Shown in pieces: positions 13,673-24,977 of a stretch of DNA of 64,000 nucleotides. A model generated the notes under the pieces. The model was not told the origin of the DNA. It made no database searches and worked only from the letters and a program-made list of their open reading frames with translations. A program made the translations under genes and the position numbers. Each line of letters begins with the position of its first letter. Within the stretch, counting starts at the first letter, position 1. Source of the DNA: Mnemiopsis leidyi (lineage: Eukaryota > Ctenophora > Tentaculata > Lobata > Bolinopsidae); the NCBI GenBank assembly GCA_000226015.1, contig JH153549.1, forward strand, positions 35,902 to 99,901. Direction: 5' to 3'.

Positions 13673-16600
13673 TTAATCTGCAAAAACCGCTGAGTCCATA
13701 ACTCCTATTCCTATCGCAATTCCACCTTCGTTGTTCGCTGCTGGTTTGGTCCTTATCAGAGGTCCAGCTACTTCGTTTACCAAGATCTGGGGTTATAAGA
13801 AAGGCGTTAATAAATTTTGAAATTAAAAGGCAGTCGACAGATTTCGGCAAACAATTTTCATGATTTTCCAAGACATCTAACAAAATTTAACGAACCTGTT
13901 TTTTAGAGTCTGCAACAAAAACACAGAATAGTCCTAGCTCTCCTGTTGTATCGAAAATCTCCGTCAACTTCGCTCTTTCGTTCGGTTCATGTTTTACTGC
14001 CCTGTTGATAGAACACGCTCATGTGTTGTAAAGTTTTCCAACGCAATAAAATCAAATAGGTAAACAAATCTATCAACTGCAGGACGCAGGTCCGCTTTAC
14101 CAGCTATATATAAGACAAGTTTAAATACTTGCTATTACTTATGAGACATAATACTGGCTCGTGCTGAGCTGAAAACCTGTTGGGGACGAGTGGGGGAGTA
14201 AGACGTTGCATCAGAACATACGCCTCCCTCTCGGCCGAGTCGTGGAGCTCAGTTAACTTCTTGACCATGTCTTCGTCCCAGATATTGTTACCGCCCCCCT
14301 CTCTACTAGGCTTCAACACCCACCCTTTCGGGTTATCAAACGCTGGGGGGTGAAGCTTATCCGTTTTGAAAATCGTGTAAATGATCCTCTCACACAGCAC
14401 ACTCAGTTAAATTCGAGTTCTTTGTTGATTTAAAGTTAACGCTAAACAACTGTTGAATCTGCTGAGTTATTTACTAAAATCTGTTAAAAATCAAAGTAAG
14501 AAGGATCAGTTTCTTCACCTACCGAGCTGGGCAGCTCTATCGCCCTCCTTGCCTGGGGACAGCTGGTGGAGCTCCGCGAATACAGACCTCACCAACTTGG
14601 ACTCTTCCTCTGAGAGATACCTGGCAGTGTGTTTAGAATGACGTCACAGGTAAACTTGGCCTGAGTAACCTCGTCATTATATTCGTGTCATGTTGCAGGA
14701 GCTTTAATTGAATTTCAACCTTGATTACTTGTTCTAATTCTATTATTATTTTTGCCATACAGAAGTACATCTCTACCCCCTTGTATGTGGTTTTTGGGAT
14801 GAAATATATGTTTTGTCCTTAAAAACCGCGTATAGTAGTGGGATCGCGGACTAAAGAAGGACAGACTACTGAGGCGCGATCGAGGGATCAGGTACTTCTG
14901 TACTAATATAAAGTTTCAGTGATGTTCTTCAAGAATCGCAATATAAGATAAAATAATGACATACTTCTCCACTACCCCTTGTTGCAGGTAAGCTTGTTGG
15001 AAATACTTCAGATTGATGCACTGATGACGAATATTCGGCACGACAATCGCCCGACACTTCTCTATTCTGAGCCGAGTTTCCCAATGTCGCTCTGTCTTGT
15101 AGTGGTCCTCGTTCCACATGCTCCTAAAGTAGAAGACTCCTACTTCTTTTCCTCTCACGTAGTACCTGAGAGACATAAGAGAGGTATAGTTCACTGGTTC
15201 GTATACGGACAAATACGAGAAACTTTTCAAAGAACTGAAATTTTCAGGAGAATGTATGGTATGAGTATGCAATATGTTTACAATGTACAAGAACAATATA
15301 CAAGAACTCTTGAATTGTATACATTGTAATGTTTGGTACAAATATACACTTCACAGTCCTCAGGATCATATATTGTACATTGCATATACTGTATAGTGCA
15401 TACTGTGTACAATTCAAGGTGTACATTGTACACTGTACATCATGTGCACGCTGTACACTGTAAGTGTACTGTATACACTGTACCTGTTATCTGAAGTCAG
15501 TTCGCCCTCCTCCATAAACTCCTCGTAGGTCATTTTCATGCTCATGATACCATGTTCATCCCACAAAGTGTCTATTATCTTCTGCTGGTCAAACCAGTTA
15601 AAGTCGTCCGGTGCAACTAGGACAGTTTCAGACTTCAGTAAAATAGATATTCAAGTCCATGTAATCAATGGAAAGTTTCTAAGAGATTCTCTGATTAAGG
15701 ATTCGTTAAAAGTATGCAAAAGACAAAAAAATTACCTAGGAACAGAAAGACACTGTCAGGTCTCTCATAACAGCCCCAGGCGGTAGCAACTCCTCGCACC
15801 ATTGGTCGAAGTGACTTCTCATAGGGCTGCTCTCTACCGGGAAGTTCCCTAGCCAGGACTTGGTTGTGTAGCTCCATAGCGTGTGTACCTGTTCCTAGTA
15901 GAGCTGCTGACATCAGGTTAGCTTCTACCTGGGGGGTATAATGTGGTACTGTTACCATGGTTACAGTGATGTGTTACTGTTACCATGGTTACAGTGATGT
16001 GGTACTGTTACCATGGTTACAGTAATGTGGTACTGTTACCATGGTTACAGTGATGTGGTACTGTTACCATGGTTACAGTTACAGTGATGTGGTACTGTTT
16101 GTTACCATGGTTACAGTGATGTGGTACTGTTACCATGGTTACAGTGATGTGGTACTGTTACCATGGTTACAGTGATGTGGTACTGTTACCATGGTTACAG
16201 TAATGTGGTACTGTTACCATGGTTACCATGATGTGGTACTGTTACCATGGTTACAGTGATGTGGTACTGTTACCATGGTTACCATGATGTGGTACTGTTA
16301 CCGTGGTTACAGTGATGTGTGGTACTGTTACCATGGTTACGGAGATGTGGTACTGTTACCATGGTTACATTGATGTGGTACTGTTACCATGGTTACAGTG
16401 ATGTGATACTGTTACTATAGTTTCAGTGATGTGGTACTGTTACCATGGTAACAGTGTGTTCCCGTCCCAAGTAGAGCTGCTGACATCAGGTTAGCTTCTA
16501 ACTAGTGAGGGTTTTAATGTGGTACTGTTACTATGGTTGCAGTGATGTGTTACTGTTACCATGGTTACGTGATGTGGTACTGTCACCATGGTTACAGTGA

Positions 16601-18264
16601 TGTGGTACTGTTACCATGGTTTCAGAGATGTGGTACTGTTACCATGGTTACAGTGATGTGGTACTGTTACCATGGTTACAGTGATGTGGTACTGGTTACC
16701 ATGGTTACAGTGATGTGGTACAGTCACCATGGTTACACTGGTTACAGTGATGTGGTACTGTTACCATGGTCACAGTGATGTGGTACTGTTACCATGGTCA
16801 CAGTGATGTGGTACAGTCACCATGGTTACACTGGTTACAGTGATGTGGTACTGTTACCATGGCCTGGTTACACTGATGTGGTACAGTTGCCATAATTACA
16901 CTGGTTACAGTAATGTGGTACTATTACCATGGTTACAGTGATGTGGTACTGTTACCATGGATACAGTGATGTGGTACTGTTACCATGGTTACAGTGATGT
17001 GGTACTGTTACCATGGTTACAGTGATGTGGTACTGTTACCATGGTAACAGTGATGTACTATTTCCACGGTTACAGTGATGTGGTACTGTTACCATGGTTA
17101 CAGTGATGTGTTACTGTTACCATGGTTACAGTGATGTGGTACAGTCACCATGGTTACACTGGTTACAGTGATGTGGTACTGTTACCATGGTTACAGTGAT
17201 GTGGTACTATTTCCACGGTTACAGTGATGTGGTACTGTTACCATGGTTACAGTGATGTGGTACTGTTACCATGGTTACAGTGATTTGGTACTGACTACTG
17301 TTACCATGGTTACAGTGAAGTGGTAATGTTACCATGGTTACAGTAATGTGGTAATGTTACCATGGTAACAGTGATGTGGTACTGTTACCATGGTTACAGT
17401 GATGTGGTACTGTTACCATGGTAACCGTGTGTTCCCGTCCCAAATAGAGCTGCTGACATCAGGTTAGCTATTCATGTGGGAATGTAAGTTGTGACAGAAG
17501 AATCTACCAACAGTCAAGAAAGTGGCAACAAACCATTTTGAATGCTCCGTTGTGTATAGCGTCCTCTCCTGATGGGTCGGGACAATGGAACATGTAATCA
17601 TGCCTGTACATCCCCAAAGTAATTTGATCTTCGTCTGACTGAAGATTGAACGGGGCCGTAGGGTTACAATTCGTTTAAATTTTCGCAAGTCTGATTGTCT
17701 GATTTTTCAGTTTCACTTATCTTTTCAGTGGAAATTATGGAATAAATTATTCCAGAAAATTCTGGTTGTCGAATTAAGAGGCAGATAAAATTTTAATGCG
17801 ACTTATAAATTTAAAAAGATACCATCTTTTTCTAACCACACATTGGAGATATATTTCCAAAAGCCTTTTTGCCAAGTAGTCGACTTTGGTACAAGGCTCT
17901 ATCGTCCTTTTGACAAACTCAACATCTCGACTTGACAGTTCTATCAGCTTATTAAGCGGTTCCTGCAAGATTTTCGTCAGTTTAAAATATTATCAGAAAC
18001 AGTCTAGTCGACTACAAATACAAATGTAGCTGCAATGTAGAAAAAAACTTCCGTGTAGGACTGCATTTTGCTTTCAGCTACACAATATAATATGCCATTA
18101 CAAAATCGAAGTCTGCAATTAAGAAACAGTAGAGAAAGAACTTCTGTTAGAAGATTCCCGACCTGGGCAGTGACAAGATGGTTGTAAGCTTGTCTGGAAA
18201 CAGGCGTTGGAAGCAAAGTCACGTTGATGGCTCGAGGTACCCCGTTTGTCAAGAAGCATCCTCC
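13673..18264 (-). CDS. GSS: Glutathione synthetase (N-terminal exon not found)
   Basis: This enzyme makes glutathione from gamma-glutamylcysteine, glycine and ATP in the cytosol. Exons are 18163-18264, 17837-17962, 17534-17638, 15736-15928, 15484-15616, about 14985-15165, 14523-14620, 14177-14342, 13896-14001 and 13673-13786 with a TAA stop. They give about 440 codons against about 474 in the human enzyme, so only some 35 N-terminal residues are missing, presumably in exons beyond 18264. Family landmarks in order: MYRHDYMF, the substrate-domain block ending ALLGTGTHAMELH, GVFYFRSMW, the ATP-binding glycine-rich loop PSREGGGNN and the C-terminal LIRTKPAANNEGGIAIG. Phases agree at every junction except 14985/14620, where a microexon or an unusual donor may exist. 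The intron 15929-17533 is filled by a 28-bp minisatellite that contains relics of the adjoining exon. Confidence 0.94.
15929..17426 (+). repeat. 28-bp minisatellite in a glutathione synthetase intron
   Basis: About 50 imperfect units are built around TTACCATGGTTACAGTGATG. Spacing of neighbouring units is 28 bases (for example 16102 and 16130). The core GTTACCATGGTTAC is nearly its own reverse complement, so single strands could fold. The array starts directly at the splice acceptor of exon 15736-15928. It is broken twice by copies of that exon edge (16455-16500 and 17427-17470). Confidence 0.95.
16452..16510 (-). pseudogene. Relic copy of a glutathione synthetase exon edge (copy 2)
   Basis: This repeats the sequence of 15881-15928: about 45 bases of coding sequence plus the acceptor region, with a few changes. 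The acceptor AG survives as CACTAG|TTAGAAG where the real site has CCCCAG|GTAGAAG. It is embedded in the minisatellite. Confidence 0.8.
17427..17475 (-). pseudogene. Relic copy of a glutathione synthetase exon edge (copy 3)
   Basis: A third copy of the same exon edge closes the far end of the array next to exon 17534-17638. It shares GAGCTGCTGACATCAGGTTA (plus strand) with 15901-15920, and its acceptor side has diverged. The three copies show that the array grew together with part of the exon. Confidence 0.8.
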
Positions 18265-19650
18265 CTGAAATACATAGCTCGTATAACAGAGATTACTGGT
18301 GGGAATGGAAACTAGTTACCAGTGCAGTTTAAGGTTGAAACCAATACGTTATGTTAGAACAAAGCAATGGAACTGTGTAGACCCTATTGCAGAGAAAGCG
18401 CTGATACTGATCCGCAGTGTTCTGATCTGCCGAGTTCAGAACCCGATCTCTTTCTTCGTCCAACTTCATTGTATTTGTAGAGATAGCCTAACAATCTTTA
18501 CACGAACAACCTTGTAGACAGCAATCACTTCAAAATATATCAGGCAGCAGTCCCGTGAAATTACTCGAAGAACTAGAGAATTGAAATGTAGGGCTACTGG
18601 TCTGATTCTGATTATCGGAACACAGCGATGTGGTTGGCTACGCTCAAAGTTCAATCTGGCTGATGCGACCCTAAATCTCGATCTAATTTCACGGTCCGGT
18701 TGAAACTTCGTGACGAAACCCGAGCTGAGCACAAAAAGTTTTGATCCGTGGAATATCGATTTGTTTTTATATGAACTCGGAGATAAATCTCCAGCCGCTA
18801 ATTAGATCTAGAAACAGGTGCATGAACTGCGATATAATAAACGTAATTGCCGGAAAAATTGGATTATAGTCTCAAATTTTTGATATATGCGCCAAGTCTT
18901 AACTCTAAACCAGGGCGTTTCGCCGCCTTTTCAGAATGACATCATTGTGATAAATTAATTAATAGCAACGAAAAAGGATCGAAGGTCAAAGCAAACGTAG
19001 GTTTTTCTTAACAATGACCGAGCAAATAACACAATGGGTAATATAATAATAATCTTGTGTGCTTCGTAATAATTCTTGCTACTGCTAATGTCATTTCCTA
19101 TCTCGCCCTGGCGTCCTGCTTTTAGTTTTAATGAGCAACAAAAACTTGCTAATTTCATTATCAGATCAGGGACATGTTGTGTGTGTTTTATCTCTAGCTC
19201 TGGAAAATGTATCACTATCAACACCGGATGACCCGATTGGTGTCAAGTAACAAACTAAGTGAACAAATGAAATATAAAGCGGCGAAGTCGGGATCGACGT
19301 TCACGATGAGCTACTTATAGTACTAATATGACTTTTATACGTGGTAAAGAGGCAGTCTATGACTATTCTTCGGAATATGCTAAAAACTTTTGACTTTTGA
19401 GGTACGTACGAAATGAATATAGAATCATAAATGATGTCGAGTTTTAACTCTCGAGTATGACTTCAGACTTTTTATTGATCACCGACATAATCTACATTAC
19501 AGAAACCTTGAATATACCTGCTGTGATAAACTTAAAGTCCAACTGAAAAGCAACAAAAACAACATAGATCGATATAAGAATGTAAAAAAGTTTATCAGAG
19601 GCAGAGTCGATACTTTACCAATCACCATGTATCAGGTGACCAATCACCAA
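18265..19650. other. Region upstream of the found GSS exons; no exon identified
   Basis: The missing N-terminal exon of glutathione synthetase should lie here or further upstream. I could not find a convincing start exon. No other gene or repeat was recognised. Confidence 0.4.
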
Positions 19651-19651
19651 G

Positions 19652-19712
19652 TTTGATTGATTGATTGAAAGCCCCGAGGGGCACCACTACGGGCTTCTAA
19701 ATCGTTTTATTA
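19652..19712 (-). other. Putative 3' terminus of the retroelement: hairpin plus short tandem tail
   Basis: On the minus strand AATAAAACG precedes GCCCGTAGTGGTGCCCC, which can pair as a stem with the following GGGGC. The end is TTTCAATCAATCAATC. A stem-loop with a short repeat tail is the recognition signal expected for a CR1/L2-type reverse transcriptase. Confidence 0.55.
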
Positions 19713-20027
19713 AAATATAATATAATCAATTATATATCAAATAAATATGGTACACAAAAATCAATATCAAAGAAAATGAATTAATGGTATTAGGAGCGTT
19801 AAATTTTCACACATTCTTTAAATATCTAGGTACGTAATGCTTGCCAGCACTTCAATATCAAACAAAAACTTTTGACACGCTGTCTTTCTTAAATATCTCA
19901 CAAGTTTAAGAAGGTGCGACGCATTTTGTGTAATTTTATATCACGGCGTTTAGAAAGACATGCAGTTTACACGCATTATCATTTATTATGGTTTACGTGT
20001 AATGAAGATAAGCACTATAATACCGTC

Positions 20028-20037
20028 NNNNNNNNNN
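20028..20037. other. Assembly gap (10 N)
   Basis: Ten N lie inside the 3' part of the AlkB element. The true length is unknown, so missing element sequence, including a reverse transcriptase, could be collapsed here. Confidence 0.99.
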
Positions 20038-20098
20038 CTTCTTTAGAAATTACATTTGCTTGTCTTAGGATTCAGATATCTTGACTTGAAACTCATTA

Positions 20099-20530
20099 TC
20101 ATCCTGGATTATAAAAACGTTGGACAATGTTCAAATATCGGACACGTAAGGGAAGTGGTCCTCTCCTAAAACCAAGGGCCAAGAGAATACAATGGATCCA
20201 GCACCTTGAAAACATTGCCTTCCCTGACTGGTTCAGGTGGAGACCGTCACGAGCTAAGTGTGATAAGCCAAAATAGATATTATCAAACAGTTTAAGGTTC
20301 CTACTACGAAGCGATAGTTGTAATATTAACTCGTTTGTTCTGTCTATAGCGTAGTTCATGTCGTTAAAACGGTCAGCATTCATGGACAGCGGAGAAATTG
20401 AATCAAACAAAAATTGCACACGACAATCACGAAATTTATCGATAAAACTTTTAACATGGTTGTGAAGAGTTATTGGGTCGGCACCATTCCTTTTCAAGTC
20501 ATTGACACCGGCTGATATGAGCAGTGCTCA
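20099..20530 (-). pseudogene. SGNH/GDSL esterase domain, continuation in a shifted frame
   Basis: It continues the preceding frame after the 14-bp insertion. The GxND block (GVND at about 20504) and the C-terminal D-x-x-H block in DGLHLNQSGK are present. Together with the serine block SDS at about 20660 these are the SGNH hydrolase signatures. Esterases of this type occur in ORF1 proteins of some LINE clades. The frame ends at 20099. Confidence 0.75.
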
Positions 20531-21385
20531 TTGAGCACGACGTCCATTTTTCGGATTGAATGCTCGTGGAGATGAAGGTCCCGTAGGAGAAACAGGTCTT
20601 CTCTAAATGCTACGGTCGGCTCGAGAAGATCGCTGCAGTCAAAGGTAGCATTTTTGGAGTCTGAGAGGATGAGCACACGCTTTGGCCTTGTTTGGATTGT
20701 GTTAGCATTAATAGTGACTGGAGACGCTGCTGTGTTAGGCGATGGATGTGTTGGAGGCGGTGCACTGACCAGGGTTCTGCAGGTTATGCTAATCCGTGTG
20801 CCTTTGAACTCCTCTCGACTAATCCGGGGAACGCTGTGATCAAAGTAGCGTTGGCTGGACCGTGACATTATGTACAAAGAACCGTGCTCCGGAGTGATAC
20901 TAACCTTCTCATACTCACCCGGCGGTTTTCGCCTAAAGACAACTGGCCTAGGCCCTCCTAAGGTTATGGTTAGGATCGAGCTGCTTGGGTCAATCGAAGG
21001 CTCATTGTCACTGTGGGGAGGGATGTTTGCATTGTTCGAGTCATATTTAGTCACAAGAAAACTGTTGGAGGACACAGGTAAGTCCGGAAGTTGTTTTAGC
21101 TTGTCAATTATAGACTTGAGATATGGATTTGAGACAATGTCCCTGGCCTTATGGTGGCTCCCCCCATATTTGTATGGCAGTTCACCGTAGTACGCGGTTT
21201 TTCTATTGCCAAAGTCACGGTCGTAATCAGTGACGGAGTCCAAAATGTCAGCCGTGAACTCACCAAACGGATTTCCCTCATATAACTCGTAAGGGCACGG
21301 GTTACCTTGTTTCAGTGAACTGCAGGGTGTACCGCGGAGGGCGATAGTGGTGGAGCTGGAGAGGATATGAGCGTGTTATCTCCTC
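20494..21385 (-). pseudogene. AlkB-type 2OG-Fe(II) dioxygenase domain in a mobile element
   Basis: AlkB-family enzymes oxidatively remove methyl groups from nucleic-acid bases using Fe(II) and 2-oxoglutarate. The frame is open from about 21385. The first iron ligands are in PPHSDNEPSID (H-x-D), the distal His in YFDHSVPR, and the 2-oxoglutarate-binding R-x5-R in RISITCR; all are intact. An upstream block YGELPYKYGG resembles the nucleotide-recognition region of AlkB proteins. The only Met near its start is upstream in the other frame, so the domain was probably fused to the coiled-coil segment. After the domain comes a proline-rich linker and the first esterase block (VLILSDS). The frame is then lost at a 14-bp insertion near 20520-20538. 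Confidence 0.85.
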
Positions 21386-21899
21386 TTTCCGGAACTGTGA
21401 CTGGTGCTTGCAGGTCTGCTATCAGGGTTTGCGCAGCGTCTATGTTCTTCTTCAGTTCCTCCATCTGGGAGTTTGCCTCTCCAACGTGCCTCGAAAAGTT
21501 TAATGTTAGGTGGTTCAGTCTCTTAGTTAGCGTGTCACCGTCAGTCATGAGGACATGTTTGAAGTGCTGTTTTAGTGAGTTCTCCCGTTTTTTCTTAGTG
21601 CAACGCGTTTCGATGAAGGCGCCAATGTCGTCGTGTATTCTTGCTAGTTCGCCTGTTATTTGTTCGTCGCTGAGCGTGTCTACTAGGTCGATGCAGAGTT
21701 GGGGACTAAAGCATCGTATGTGTGTTTGTGTTCCTTGGTCTACTCTATCGACGAGAACTGGATTCGTACCTGTGCACGTTGTGTTTGCTAGGTAGCCCTC
21801 TTTAGATTTTATCGTAGCGGGGGGCATGCCGCTACCTAGCAGCCCGTTGATGTGTTGAGAAGCAGTTCCATCTAGGTTCTCGTGCTCTGTGTCCTCCAT
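21312..21899 (-). pseudogene. Retroelement ORF, N-terminal coiled-coil segment
   Basis: This is a 195-codon frame from a real ATG, following TCGGACTGACCAG. Its middle (about residues 70-150) is polar and helix-prone, with spaced Leu, Ile and Met and a charged run around KKKRENSLKQHFKHV, consistent with an oligomerising ORF1 N-terminus. It ends in a proline/serine linker and a TGA. The AlkB frame is already open 60-80 bases before this stop, so the two overlap. No slippery heptamer is visible at the overlap, so I favour an indel over programmed frameshifting. Confidence 0.6.
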
Positions 21900-22682
21900 C
21901 TGGTCAGTCCGAGATCAGGCGATCTCACAGCTCACAGTTGTAATCTTATCAGCAATCCAACGCGATGTGATAAGAGCAACGAAATAAAAGTTGTATTGAA
22001 CGGAAAAATGATCTTGATCAAAGTATCAGGTGACATGATGATGGTTTAACCTTTTTTTCACTTCACCCATGAAAATTTAATAATCTATCCAGGGGACTGG
22101 GGAGTGTGTCACATTTCTTAATTACTATTAGGTACTCGGGAAACACCTACTACTCGGGAACACCTTCTACTTCTTTTTGCTTGACCAATTCCTGCAGTCC
22201 ACTAATCACTTATATTTAAAAAGCTTATGTTCAGCCTTAACAATTCAACTATGAAAGTGATGTATTAGATGTTGGTGTATGTATAATTGCTAATTGACTA
22301 ACATTACATAAAATTTTACCTCGGCCTCATTTGTGTGTACATCTTTGTGTGAGCTGTGTTGCTGTTTGTTACCTGTTATGCTATGTTAGCTTAGATAGTT
22401 CAACTACACTGTATTACTATCATTAACTTTGTACTTGTAGTTGTAACATCAACCATTCACATCTTGAAATTCATGCAGTTTTAACATCGACCAGACCAAA
22501 ATGTGTCATGTCGGCTTTTCTCTGCACTTTAATTCGTCATCAAATGTTTGCGGCAGTAGTCTTTCGTCTAATTTCAAAAAAATACGATGATTAGCAATGA
22601 AGCAACCCAATATGCTCGATTCAATTCTTGATCAATAGTTCGCAGTGTTGTGAATTAAAATAACATTTCCATTTTCTGTACG
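21900..22682. other. Intergenic region between the retroelement and the HD gene
   Basis: No gene seen. It holds the 5' side of the element (from 21900) and presumably the promoter of the plus-strand HD gene. I see no clear TATA box. Confidence 0.5.
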
Positions 22683-24387
22683 ATGTCTTCAGTTTACAAC
22701 AGTCGTCGTCAGCATCTTGGAAACCAATTTCAGACTTCGTTCGTTAAAACCCAAACTTGTAAACAGGTAAAACAACAAAGTATGGAAGTGAGACCTAAAA
22801 GAGACCGAGGGTTTATAGACACAAAGAAGGAAATGCTCTGGATAGAGTGGCAGACTCTGGCAAGACACTACACAGACGACCAGCTACTTGTTGGAGAGTG
22901 GTTCTACGATATCTACCAGAAATACTCAGAACCTATCAGGTATCTAGATCAGGGTCTCTTGTAGGCTTCTAGTGGGATCCAGATAGTTTTGTCGATATCA
23001 AATTTAAATTCAAATTGTGCCCAGAGTTCATATTTCACATTGCGCCCAGGGTTAATATTTCACATCATTATACCAAGATTCAATCAACTACATGAAACAG
23101 CGGTTGTTCTTAAATCTTGACTAAACCGGCCTATCAAACTTATTTAGAGGCTGACTTTTATTGTAAAATTATTACGGAAGTTTACCGAGCGAAAACTATA
23201 ATCCCACCAGGCAATATCACAACGTGGAGCACGTTTATCAGATGATACTGAACATGAAGCATTTCTACCAGGAGCTGACATATCCTAGAACTGTCCTGTT
23301 CGCCATCTTCTTCCACGACTACATTTACGATCCAAAAGTTTGTAAACAATATCAAGATTTGCATGTTTAGAAACTGCTTTTCAATCAGATTTGATCATAT
23401 TTATGTTATCTCATTCATTTTCCATAATTAATTCGTTGTCGTTTTACATTTATAATCGACTTAATTTTTTATGAATCAATGAATGCTTGTGTTACATCAA
23501 GTGTTTATGTTGATTGAACCTCTTAGAGTAAAGATAACGAGGACCAGAGCATTAAAGCATTTGAGAGTTGCGCAAGAGACCTGGAGTTGGAGGACGACTT
23601 AGTGAAGGACGTGAAACAGATGATAAACTTAACCTCCTCCGGACACTACACAGAGGTAGGTTTGAATTTGATTCATAGAAATTGTTTAATCAACACATGG
23701 TCTCGTCATCTGACCCGTCTACATTCTGGCAAGGCAACGTCGGGCAATGACAAGTTGGTCTGATCTGAAATAAACTAATCAGATCATGATATGAAAGGAG
23801 AAATAAATATCAGGAGCATGAAGAAGAGAAACCGAGAACACGAGACATCCACTACTTTCTAGACTTTGACTTGTCCATCTTGGGGAGCAACCATGTAGAA
23901 TACACATTGTACGCCAAGAAGATCAGAGAGGAGTACAGCCATGTGGAGGAGGAGGATTATTGTAGGAGACGGGCCCAGGTACAATCTTATCTTACACATT
24001 TCACTTGATCATTGATAAAGTTATCGGTCGTACTTCTGTTCGCTACTCCAGATCTAGAGTGATGGTGATGGAAAATTGTAAGTATATCAAGAATGGGGGT
24101 TGGCCTATCTGAGGCAATTTTAATTTTCTTGGCGTACAAAATACTAACTGATTTTCCAACAGGTCATGGAAAAGTTCCTGAAACGAAAGTATGTGTACTG
24201 TACTCGAGAGTTTCGCCAGTTTGCTGAGGAGAACGCACGAAAGAACGTGCAGAACGAGGTTGAAATGTTGAGAGGTCGCGCTGAACATCTCAGCACGTGC
24301 AAGTTGAAACAACACACGTGTGGAAAGGACGAGTTTGAGGACAAGAGTCATTCTAATGCCAAATCTAATCTTGATGGACAGGATTGA
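22683..24387 (+). CDS. HD-superfamily metal-dependent phosphohydrolase
   Basis: Five phase-consistent exons (22683-22939, 23211-23337, 23527-23655, 23814-23978, 24163-24387) encode 300 residues. The protein matches the predicted metal-dependent HD phosphohydrolases (COG4339 type): YHNVEH gives the first His, FFHDYIYDP the HD pair, DNEDQS the family's D-N-E block, SSGHYTE a later His, and DFDLSILG the final metal-binding Asp. The metal ligands therefore appear complete. The substrate is unknown for this family; a phosphate-ester or nucleotide substrate is inferred. Residues 1-45 are basic and lie outside the domain. The last 75 residues add a charged, helix-prone tail longer than in bacterial relatives. 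It stands alone between the retroelement and the DCAF15 3' end. Confidence 0.9.
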
Positions 24388-24977
24388 TTTAAAGGAAATT
24401 CCGTCAATTAGACAAAGACACCATCTTCGTATAATGCTGACAAAAGCTGAATTTGACTTGAGACTTCAATAAATCAGATAGAGGAAAATCGCCTATTGCT
24501 ATGACATGCCAAGTCATTCCTGCGATTGAGCACAAAGCGGCTTCATGCCAAATGTTCAAATATGTAAATGTAATTGGTTTACCAAGTTGTCTGTCGATTT
24601 TTCATTTTAGAATTTAAAGGATTCATAATCATTCAAGGATTGCGGCATGGTTAATGTATATTGTTAAGCAAATAATATCAGTAATTCAGTAAGCAATATA
24701 ATATGAAATATCAGAATAATTCCGTAGGAAAGGCGACAAAAATTTCTAAAACAGGATGAAAAATTTGTCTTTTGTTGCAAACTTTGCGAACTCCATTACA
24801 TCATTTAACAAAAACTGAATTATAAAATAGAATAAAACTATAACAGTGGGCAAGATGTAGCAAGTGGACGGTCGCTTTTCTGAATTCATTAGTTTATGAC
24901 AGCCGATAATTTACAGTAATCAATGGAACATCAAATTTGTCACATCTTGCCTAGAAACGATTTACAAACTCCAAATT

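Larger units (their letters stand above)
19651..21899 (-). mobile_element. Retroelement-like unit with AlkB dioxygenase and SGNH esterase, broken
   Basis: The unit reads leftward. An ATG at 21899 opens a coiled-coil frame, followed by an AlkB-type dioxygenase and an SGNH hydrolase. The 3' end near 19651-19712 has a GC hairpin (GCCCCTCGGGGC) followed by short ATCA/TCAA tandem repeats, the style of end seen in CR1/L2-type LINEs, some of which carry an esterase in ORF1. No reverse transcriptase is visible. It may have been deleted between 20099 and 19712, be lost in the 10-N gap (20028-20037), or never have been present. I infer a LINE ORF1 remnant or a non-autonomous derivative. The two frame breaks show this copy is not functional as it stands. 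Confidence 0.65.

Noticed and set aside
16533-16778. Open frame of 81 codons across the 28-bp minisatellite
   Set aside because: It only translates the repeat; no splice sites, start context or conserved composition.
21312-21390. Programmed ribosomal frameshift between the coiled-coil and AlkB frames
   Set aside because: The overlap lacks a slippery heptamer and the element has another clear indel, so a mutation is simpler.
21367-21795. 142-codon plus frame
   Set aside because: Shadow of the retroelement coiled-coil frame on the other strand.
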